From Gammaproteobacteria bacterium (GTDB lineage: Bacteria > Pseudomonadota > Gammaproteobacteria > Enterobacterales > Alteromonadaceae): a stretch of 11,626 bases of DNA. Of the stretch, positions 1-5,178 are shown piece after piece (the stretch's first letter is position 1; each line of letters begins with the position of its first letter). Both the position numbers and the translations under genes were made by a program. Where the stretch lies: positions 1 through 11,626 of the forward strand of contig JAIXSW010000028.1 in assembly GCA_027484495.1 (NCBI GenBank), written 5' to 3'. Under the pieces are notes generated by a model, which saw only the letters and a list, made by a program, of their open reading frames with translations, did no database searches and had not been told where the DNA came from.

Positions 1-1
1 A

Positions 2-139
2 GAAACAGCTATCGGACCATCGCTGGTGGAGGTGTTTCAGTTACATCAACGCGCCCTTGGCCAGAAAAGCCGCAGTACGACCATCGACGAAGATAGACAA
101 ATTTTTGCTGAGCTGTGGGAGCTTTATGACCTTTCTTAG
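2..139 (+). CDS. C-terminal fragment of an unidentified protein
   Basis: An open frame enters from the left edge and gives 45 residues before a TAG at 137-139, ending in ELWELYDLS. The residues are mixed polar and charged, with no membrane segment and a helix-like, Glu-rich tail. I do not recognise the family, and too little is present to assign a function. No intrinsic terminator follows, and 154 bases separate it from the next start. It could be a real gene end or a chance open frame. I favour a gene end because it has normal composition and because the + strand is used by every other supported gene here. Confidence 0.5.
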   Translation, partial: ETAIGPSLVEVFQLHQRALGQKSRSTTIDEDRQIFAELWELYDLS

Positions 140-293
140 ATAAATATCAATCGAACCGCATGATGGACTGGCATCGAGAACAACGGTCTGAAAGGTTATT
201 CCCTTGCTCGGCACCGTCATCGTGATCGACCGCATCCAGCATGCCGGGACCAATTCGGTGTTAAGCGACGACTGATTTACCCGGGAGAATACG
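140..293. other. Intergenic gap without a recognisable gene
   Basis: On the + strand this gap holds only a 21-codon open frame from the ATG at about 160, without a ribosome binding site. On the - strand a longer open frame runs through it into the following gene, but I read that as a shadow. No hairpin followed by a T run and no clear -35/-10 pair was seen. Confidence 0.4.
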
Positions 294-1112
294 ATGGCCG
301 ATGCCCGAACTTTTCTGCTACTCGTTGTATCTGTTGTGGCCTTTGCGGTTGATGCAGATACGAGCTCTGGCACCGAACTCTGCGGGCCTGGTTGGGTCAA
401 GGCGACGGAAGCAAAGCTTGCTGTCACCGATGGCGCCGGTCACGGCCCGGATCTGGGGTCGACAGAGTGGGCTGAAGCGCTGACCCGGCGTCTTGGCGGC
501 CATGAGAAACCCGGCACTCAGGCCTGGTGTGACTGGGTCACTCAGCAATTGCAGGTCAAACCCAAAGGTAAACCCAGTGGCAAAGACAGCGGGCCGGGGT
601 TTGATTGTAAAAAGGTGCCGGCCAACAGTGCCGAAGCGCTGATTTGTCAAAACCCCAGGTTAAGTCAACTCGACCAGCAACTGCAGCAGGTTTTTACCAA
701 AGCCGCTGCGCTTGCTGCCAATGAACATCCTCCGCTATTAAAAGCTGAACAACGTGGCTGGATCAAAGGGCGCAATGAATGTTGGAAAGACGCGAATGAA
801 GTCGCTTGTATGCAAGATGCTTATCAGCGGCGCATTGCTGAATTACAAGCGCGCTATCGGTTAGTATCGATGCGCGGTACGTTGCGTTATCAATGCGGTG
901 CTGCGCCGGCCGATGATCTGGTGCTGAGTTATTTTGCGACTGAACCTGCGACCCTCATCGCTGAACGGGGCGATAGCGTTAGCCTGATGTTTCGGCAGCC
1001 AAATGGTACTGACTATCTTGGACGCAATGAGACATTGTGGCCGCAGCAGGACGGCGTCCGGCTACAGTGGGGCTTTGAAGCACCCGTTTTAACCTGCCGC
1101 CCGGTGCAATAA
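294..1112 (+). CDS. Secreted LprI/MliC-type lysozyme-inhibitor-like protein
   Basis: This 272-residue exported protein starts at ATG 294 behind GGGAG (283-287). Residues 1-22 form a hydrophobic signal peptide. Residues 26-90 are an unfamiliar N-terminal segment with Trp residues and two Cys (C30, C79), followed by a Gly/Lys/Pro linker. Residues 103-186 match the LprI-type (DUF1311) pattern: FDCKK, LICQNPRLSQLDQQL, AEQRGWIKGRNEC and ACMQDAY. Residues 192-270 match the MliC pattern: MRGTLRYQC near the start, the ATLIAERG segment, and a C-terminal VLTCRP. The eight Cys suggest disulfides in the periplasm. Known members of both families bind lysozyme and protect the cell wall, so a lysozyme-inhibitor role is inferred. 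No lipobox Cys is visible at the signal-peptide end, so it is probably soluble rather than a lipoprotein. Confidence 0.8.
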   Translation: MADARTFLLLVVSVVAFAVDADTSSGTELCGPGWVKATEAKLAVTDGAGHGPDLGSTEWAEALTRRLGGHEKPGTQAWCDWVTQQLQVKPKGKPSGKDSGPGFDCKKVPANSAEALICQNPRLSQLDQQLQQVFTKAAALAANEHPPLLKAEQRGWIKGRNECWKDANEVACMQDAYQRRIAELQARYRLVSMRGTLRYQCGAAPADDLVLSYFATEPATLIAERGDSVSLMFRQPNGTDYLGRNETLWPQQDGVRLQWGFEAPVLTCRPVQ

Positions 1113-1135
1113 CCTGTCGCTCGCTGCAATAACCT
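1091..1135 (+). repeat. Imperfect 20-base tandem duplication across a stop codon
   Basis: Unit 1 (1091-1110) and unit 2 (1111-1130) agree at 17 of 20 positions, and the first five bases of a third copy follow (1131-1135). The stop codon of the LprI/MliC gene (1110-1112) spans the unit boundary. Slippage during replication is the likely origin; no function is evident. Confidence 0.75.
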
Positions 1136-1290
1136 AAACGACTGGCCACCACGTCTGGTGTTTAGCGCCCGTTTTCCTGCATTTCGTCGCAACCATGGCG
1201 TTATTGGTCGCTGCCAGGCGAAGCGCCCGGTCTCGCGGCTGATATAAAGATCTCATCCTCTGCTAAACCGTATTTTTTGCAGGACCTGTC

Positions 1291-1830
1291 ATGTTTTTTA
1301 TTCGTCTGGACGATTTACAAGGCCCGGAAATCGCTGCCTTACTGACCGCGCATCTGGCGGATATGCGAGCCACTTCACCAGCGGAAAGTGTCCATGCGCT
1401 GGATTTGACGGCCTTACGCCAACCCGATATCCGCTTCTGGACCTTATGGCATCAGCCCGACAGCACTGCGCCAGCAGTGCTGGCTGGTTGTATTGCGTTA
1501 AAGCAGCTGGATGCCTGCTATGGCGAAAAACACGGTGAAATCAAATCCACCCGAGTGGCCGAGGCATTCCGCGGCCAGGGTTGTGGCCGCTTGTTAGTGA
1601 CGCATCTGCTCGCTGCCGCACAGCAAAGTGGTTTACAGAGGGTGAGTCTGGAAACCGGCTCCATGGCATTTTTTCAGCCAGCACGCGCTTTGTATCAGGC
1701 CTTTGGTTTTGTCGAATGCCCGCCTTTTGCCGACTATATCGAAGATCCAAACAGTGTTTTCATGACCTTATCGCTCGTTGAAAGCACTGTTTACAATTTA
1801 CATTTCGACGCTGCAAATATTTCAGCGTAA
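1291..1830 (+). CDS. GNAT-family N-acetyltransferase (YsnE-like)
   Basis: This is a 179-residue cytoplasmic GNAT enzyme, which would transfer an acetyl group from acetyl-CoA to an amine; its substrate is unknown. The start is ATG 1291 with AGGA 7-10 bases upstream. The N-terminus (IRLDDLQGPEIAALLTAHL, ESVHALDL) and the C-terminal hallmark (SLETGSMAFFQPARALY, then FADYIEDPNSVFMTL) are typical of the GNAT subgroup often annotated as YsnE or 'IAA acetyltransferase'. The acetyl-CoA pyrophosphate loop is R94-G95-Q96-G97-C98-G99. The usual length is about 150 residues. Here there is a small insertion near residues 54-63 and a roughly 17-residue tail after MTLSLVE. It stands alone, with gaps of 178 bases upstream and 80 bases downstream. 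Confidence 0.88.
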   Translation: MFFIRLDDLQGPEIAALLTAHLADMRATSPAESVHALDLTALRQPDIRFWTLWHQPDSTAPAVLAGCIALKQLDACYGEKHGEIKSTRVAEAFRGQGCGRLLVTHLLAAAQQSGLQRVSLETGSMAFFQPARALYQAFGFVECPPFADYIEDPNSVFMTLSLVESTVYNLHFDAANISA

Positions 1831-1910
1831 TTTAGCGCGAGCATGCTGCTGACAACGCGCAGTTAAAACGAGAACCGGCCTATCCGGACCCAACACAGAG
1901 GAACACTCCA

Positions 1911-3797
1911 GTGCGACATACTTTATTAGCTTTTTCCATTGCTGCGGTACTGACCGGCTGTAATCCGGCGCCAGACAGCAAAGACAGCACCACCACAACG
2001 ACCGCGCAGGCCGAAGCGGCCAAACCAGCGGAGACCGCAGCGGTACAGCAATCCGAGTCTGAGCGGATCAATCAATGGTTTGAACAGAAGTACGAAGAAC
2101 AATTGCAGATGAGCCCGCTTCAGATGACGTTCCAGGGTCGGAAAGACAAAAACGATCAAATTGACGATGTGACCGAAGCCGGTGAAGACAAAACACTGGC
2201 CTGGTATGCGGCGACTGTTGAAGAGCTGAAGAGCAAATTTGACTACAGCAAGCTCGATACTGAAGCGAAAACTTCATACGATTTATGGATTTATCAATAC
2301 GAAGAAGTCCGTGACGCCGCGCCATTCCGTGTCAATCAGTATGTGTTTAATCAAATGCAGGGCATCCATGCTTTACTGCCGCAAGTGATGATCAACTTCC
2401 ACAAAGTCGAAGAAGTCAAAGACATGGAAGCCTACATCACGCGGATCGGTGGAATTGCTAAGGCCATTGCCGAGTTGCAGCAACGGGCGAAAAAGTATGC
2501 CGACGCCGGCGTGCGGCCACCGCGTTTTGCTTATGAAGGCGTGATCGAACAGGTCAATAACCTGATCACTGGGGCACCATTTACCGAATCAGATAAAGAA
2601 TCTCCGCTGTGGAGCGACGCCAAAGCCAAAATTGAAGCGCTGAAAAAAGCCGACAAGCTCGATGATGCCGCTGCACAAAAGCTGACGAATGATGCCAAAA
2701 CTGCCCTGACCAGCCAATTCCTGCCGGCGTATCAGAATCTGGCGACTTTCCTGACCAGTGAACTGGAAAAAACGGTCGTCAATCCAACCGGCGTATCGAC
2801 GCAGCCAAATGGCGTGGATTATTACAATCTGCGGCTGAAGCAATCGACCACCACAGATTTAACCGCTGACCAAATCCATCAGATTGGTCTGGACGAAGTG
2901 GCGCGTCTGACTAAAGAGATGAATACCATCAAAGAACAGGTTGGTTTTAAAGGCTCTTTGCAGGAGTTCTTTAAGTTTATCAAAACCGACAAACAGTTCT
3001 TTTATGAAGATACTGATGAAGGTCGTCAGGCATATTTAAAAGATTCTGAAGCCTTTATCCGTGAGATTGAAGCCAAGTTACCACAGTACTTCGGTATTTT
3101 GCCGAAGGCGCCTTTGATCATCAAACGGGTCGAACCGTTCCGTGAACAACCTGGTGCGGCGCAGCATTATTTCCCAGGTACTGCCGACGGCAAGCGTCCG
3201 GGCATTTATTACGCGCATTTATCTGACATGAAAGCGATGCCGAAAAATGAAATGGAAGCGATTGCTTATCACGAAGGTAGCCCGGGTCACCATATGCAGA
3301 TCTCGATTGCACAGGAATTGACTGGCGTACCGAAATTCCGCACTCAGGCTGGTTTCACTGCTTATCAGGAAGGCTGGGCGCTGTACACCGAAACGCTGGC
3401 CAAAGAAATGGGCCAGTATAAGAACCCGTACAATGATTTTGGCCGGCTGATCACTGAAATGTGGCGGGCGATCCGGTTGGTCGTAGACACGGGGATGCAC
3501 GCCAAAGGCTGGACCGAACAGCAAGGTGTCGAGTATATGATGGCCAACTCGCCGGTCGCCGAAGGTGCAGTGAAATCGGAAATACGCCGTTATCTGGTAT
3601 GGCCGGGTCAGGCCACATCTTACAAAATCGGCATGCTGAAGATCCTTGAACTGCGCGCCAAAGCCAAAGCGGATTTAGGCGATAAGTTCGATATTCGTGG
3701 TTTCCATGACACAGTGCTTGGCGGCGGTGCGCTGCCACTAAAAGTGCTGGAACTGCGCGTCCAGAACTGGGTCGACAGCGTCAAAGCCAAAGGCTGA
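1911..3797 (+). CDS. DUF885-family lipoprotein, putative zinc metallopeptidase
   Basis: This 628-residue protein starts at GTG 1911, with AGAGGA (1897-1902) eight bases upstream. The N-terminus MRHTLLAFSIAAVLTGCN is a lipoprotein signal peptide with lipobox L14-T-G-C17. A Thr/Ala-rich spacer to about residue 45 follows, so the mature protein should be lipid-anchored in the envelope. The body matches the DUF885 family. The metal-site-like motif is H454-E455-G-S-P-G-H460-H461, and a second conserved block, A484-Y-Q-E487-G-W-A-L-Y, may supply the third ligand. The length is usual for the family. Members are predicted zinc peptidases related in fold to M32/M3-type enzymes; the peptide substrates are unknown. 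The gene is monocistronic, with an 80-base leader gap and a strong terminator at 3904-3937. Confidence 0.9.
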   Translation: MRHTLLAFSIAAVLTGCNPAPDSKDSTTTTTAQAEAAKPAETAAVQQSESERINQWFEQKYEEQLQMSPLQMTFQGRKDKNDQIDDVTEAGEDKTLAWYAATVEELKSKFDYSKLDTEAKTSYDLWIYQYEEVRDAAPFRVNQYVFNQMQGIHALLPQVMINFHKVEEVKDMEAYITRIGGIAKAIAELQQRAKKYADAGVRPPRFAYEGVIEQVNNLITGAPFTESDKESPLWSDAKAKIEALKKADKLDDAAAQKLTNDAKTALTSQFLPAYQNLATFLTSELEKTVVNPTGVSTQPNGVDYYNLRLKQSTTTDLTADQIHQIGLDEVARLTKEMNTIKEQVGFKGSLQEFFKFIKTDKQFFYEDTDEGRQAYLKDSEAFIREIEAKLPQYFGILPKAPLIIKRVEPFREQPGAAQHYFPGTADGKRPGIYYAHLSDMKAMPKNEMEAIAYHEGSPGHHMQISIAQELTGVPKFRTQAGFTAYQEGWALYTETLAKEMGQYKNPYNDFGRLITEMWRAIRLVVDTGMHAKGWTEQQGVEYMMANSPVAEGAVKSEIRRYLVWPGQATSYKIGMLKILELRAKAKADLGDKFDIRGFHDTVLGGGALPLKVLELRVQNWVDSVKAKG

Positions 3798-3903
3798 GTG
3801 AGCCCCCGAGTGAGCGCAGAGCCATCCGGTTGAACAGCCGGCAGCACAAACAGGATGTTTTGCGGTCGGTTTTGTCTACAACAAGATGATCTGCGCACTA
3901 ACC

Positions 3904-3937
3904 AAAGGGCCACACCATGTGGCCCTTTGTTATTTAT
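3904..3937 (+). terminator. Intrinsic terminator after the DUF885 gene
   Basis: AAAGGGCCACA (3904-3914) pairs perfectly with TGTGGCCCTTT (3918-3928) around a three-base loop, and the T-rich stretch GTTATTTA follows. The 106 bases between the stop codon and the hairpin hold no gene. Confidence 0.9.
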
Positions 3938-4071
3938 GGCACTAGTGACTTTATTTACCTGACGGTCTTACCCATGTTGAACGCCTAATGCAGTTGCTGA
4001 GATGCCGGTTTTTTGCGCTAAAGCGGTGGATTGGCTGAGGCAACTCTTTAAACTAACGCTTCAAATCGAAC
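3938..4071. other. Intergenic stretch before the cold-shock promoter
   Basis: This is part of a gap of nearly 500 bases between the DUF885 gene and the cold-shock gene. It contains no gene I can support. A 35-codon open frame from ATG 4002 runs to 4109, but it lacks a ribosome binding site and ends in AT-rich promoter DNA. Confidence 0.4.
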
Positions 4072-4139
4072 GTTATAAAAAAATTTATTTTAATAACTTA
4101 GCGAAATAAGTTTGACAGGATCGCCAAAGGCTATACAAT
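4072..4139 (+). promoter_or_regulatory. Sigma-70-type promoter with AT-rich upstream element
   Basis: A consensus -35 TTGACA lies at 4112-4117 and a -10 TACAAT at 4134-4139, with a 16-base spacer. The 40 bases upstream (4072-4111) are very AT-rich with A and T tracts, like an UP element. Transcription should begin near 4146, giving a leader of about 145 bases to the cold-shock start codon. This is the best promoter match in the window. Confidence 0.75.
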
Positions 4140-4145
4140 GGCCTT

Positions 4146-4290
4146 GCTTTGTTAGTCTGTTCAATATTTATGCACCACAACGAATGTTACTGTTGTTTTA
4201 GTACCTCCTGTATCCATAAGTTTAAACATCTCTTTCAGCACCATCGCCTGACACCAGGCACAATAAATTTAATTAATACAGGTAATTACC
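4146..4290 (+). promoter_or_regulatory. Long structured 5' leader of the cold-shock gene
   Basis: The predicted leader is about 145 bases, comparable with the long leaders known for cspA-family mRNAs, which act as temperature-dependent switches. Visible pairings are ACAAC (4177-4181) with GTTGT (4192-4196), and GCCTG (4246-4250) with CAGGC (4255-4259). In addition CCTGTAT (4207-4213) is exactly complementary to ATACAGG (4276-4282), which contains the Shine-Dalgarno AGG. TACCT (4202-4206) could alternatively pair with AGGTA (4280-4284). I could not identify a canonical 'cold box'. Confidence 0.55.
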
Positions 4291-4500
4291 ATGTCTAATA
4301 CAACTACCGGCACCGTAAAATGGTTCAACGAAACTAAAGGTTTTGGCTTTATCGAACAGGCTTCAGGTCCAGACGTTTTCGCTCACTTCAGCGAAATCGC
4401 CAGCACGGGTTTCAAAACTCTGCAAGAAGGCCAACGTGTACAGTTCACTGTGACACAAGGTCAAAAAGGCCCACAAGCTGAGAAAATCGTTGTTCTGTAA
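4291..4500 (+). CDS. Cold-shock protein, CspA family
   Basis: This 69-residue single cold-shock domain protein binds single-stranded RNA/DNA and is expected to act as an RNA chaperone in the cytoplasm. The start is ATG 4291, with AGGTAA (4280-4285) upstream. The OB-fold nucleic-acid motifs are intact: GTVKWFNETKGFGFI with RNP1 K16-G-F-G-F-I21, and RNP2 V29-F-A-H-F33. Length and the C-terminal PQAEKIVVL are typical of the family. The gene is monocistronic between its own promoter and a terminator. The long leader suggests post-transcriptional temperature control, but the sequence alone cannot tell a cold-inducible from a constitutive paralogue, so I give no csp letter. Confidence 0.96.
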   Translation: MSNTTTGTVKWFNETKGFGFIEQASGPDVFAHFSEIASTGFKTLQEGQRVQFTVTQGQKGPQAEKIVVL

Positions 4501-4557
4501 TTTGTCATTACAGTCACCGGAGCTAACAGAGCGAATCTGAAGTTCTGGTCACAACAC

Positions 4558-4592
4558 AAAAAAAGGCAACTGCATCGCAGCTGCCTTTTTTT
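4558..4592. terminator. Intrinsic terminator after csp, possibly bidirectional
   Basis: GGCA-A-CTGC (4565-4573) pairs with GCAG-C-TGCC (4577-4585), with one A/C mismatch and an ATC loop. A seven-A run precedes the stem and a seven-T run follows it, so the structure has a T tract on either strand. It ends csp transcription 60-90 bases past the stop codon and could also stop leftward transcription. Confidence 0.9.
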
Positions 4593-4751
4593 ATGCTTTG
4601 TGTTTTGTCCAGGCTCAGGCTGCTGCAGTTCCAACCTTTGTCGTCCCCGCGTTTTCGCCGCCACAAACAGAAACAAAACCATCAGCCCATTGCGTCTGAA
4701 TCAGTGCCGGCGCTATGGTAGAGCCGGTAAATAAGTCGGTCAGGAGCTGCA
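4593..4751. other. Gap between csp terminator and small membrane gene
   Basis: No + strand gene is supported here. A 42-codon frame from ATG 4593 begins inside the terminator's T tract and lacks a ribosome binding site. A - strand open frame (4615-4893, 92 codons) crosses the gap and overlaps the next gene; see the findings for the unresolved strand question. Confidence 0.35.
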
Positions 4752-5054
4752 GTGGATTTAGTTTATGGTTTTTTGCTGGGCTGTGTTTTATTGGCGGCGG
4801 GCACTGTTTATTGGTATTGGCTGAGCCGGTTATTGCCAGCGCGGCATTGTTATCCACTGTCGCTATCGGTGCCGCTGCATCAATTATGCACACTGTTCCT
4901 AGTGTTTGCGCTTGGCGTGACCCCAGCCCAGGGCTGGTTCAGTTTTAGCTTGTTTTGTGTGTTGTGTGCCGTAGTCCTTGGCCTGTTGCTGTTGCCATTG
5001 ATGATGTTTGTCCGCTATGTCGGTCGGTGTCGCCCGCTGCAGGATAGGATATAG
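4752..5054 (+). CDS. Small integral membrane protein, function unknown
   Basis: This 100-residue hydrophobic protein starts at GTG 4752, five bases after CAGGAG (4741-4746). Three membrane segments are visible, at roughly residues 4-24, 42-60 and 64-88. A basic loop with LPARH separates the first two, and the C-terminus is basic (VRYVGRCRPLQDRI). Four Cys and several Trp/Tyr at likely membrane interfaces fit a genuine inner-membrane protein. I do not recognise a family. It lies between the csp terminator and the S9 peptidase gene, 124 bases upstream of the latter, so linkage to either is not implied. An antisense frame overlaps it, but the ribosome binding site and membrane-protein pattern favour this strand. 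Confidence 0.55.
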   Translation: MDLVYGFLLGCVLLAAGTVYWYWLSRLLPARHCYPLSLSVPLHQLCTLFLVFALGVTPAQGWFSFSLFCVLCAVVLGLLLLPLMMFVRYVGRCRPLQDRI

Positions 5055-5121
5055 GTCTAGCCCTAGCTCTAACCATTTAACCGGTAAAAAACGCTGCTGG
5101 ACCTGCTTTGCCACAATTCGC

Positions 5122-5163
5122 TTGTCACGCCGGGTTTGCTCTTTTAGTGTTGATTTTATCAAC
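5122..5163 (+). promoter_or_regulatory. Possible promoter and palindromic operator of the peptidase gene
   Basis: TTGTCA (5122-5127) and TAGTGT (5145-5150) are spaced by 17 bases; the -10 is a weak match. The perfect palindrome GTTGAT-TTT-ATCAAC (5149-5163) overlaps the end of the -10 and the expected start of transcription, where a repressor could act. It ends two bases before the Shine-Dalgarno AGGGAG (5166-5171), so an mRNA hairpin affecting translation is an alternative. Confidence 0.35.
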
Positions 5164-5178
5164 TCAGGGAGTGTTATC

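Noticed and set aside
41..427. A 128-codon frame on the - strand across the left gap and into the LprI/MliC gene
   Set aside because: It overlaps the signal-peptide-coding end of a well-supported gene, has no recognisable family and reads like an antisense shadow.
1134..1172. Hairpin CACCA-CGTC-TGGTG with flanking CTAAAC/GTTTAG after the LprI/MliC gene
   Set aside because: The outer arms are offset by an asymmetric bulge and no T run follows; not convincing as a terminator.
3796..3815. Direct repeat GAGTGAGC at a 12-base period across the DUF885 stop codon
   Set aside because: Only eight identical bases; too short to distinguish from chance.
4002..4109. A 35-codon + strand frame giving a basic amphipathic peptide just before the csp promoter
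   Set aside because: No Shine-Dalgarno before ATG 4002, and its 3' half is the AT-rich upstream promoter DNA, which explains the Lys/Tyr/Asn-rich composition.
5008..5178. N-terminal extension of the S9 peptidase from ATG 5008
   Set aside because: It overlaps the end of the small membrane gene, is Cys/Arg-rich and unlike a peptidase N-terminus, and would bury the signal peptide; GTG 5179 has a strong ribosome binding site.
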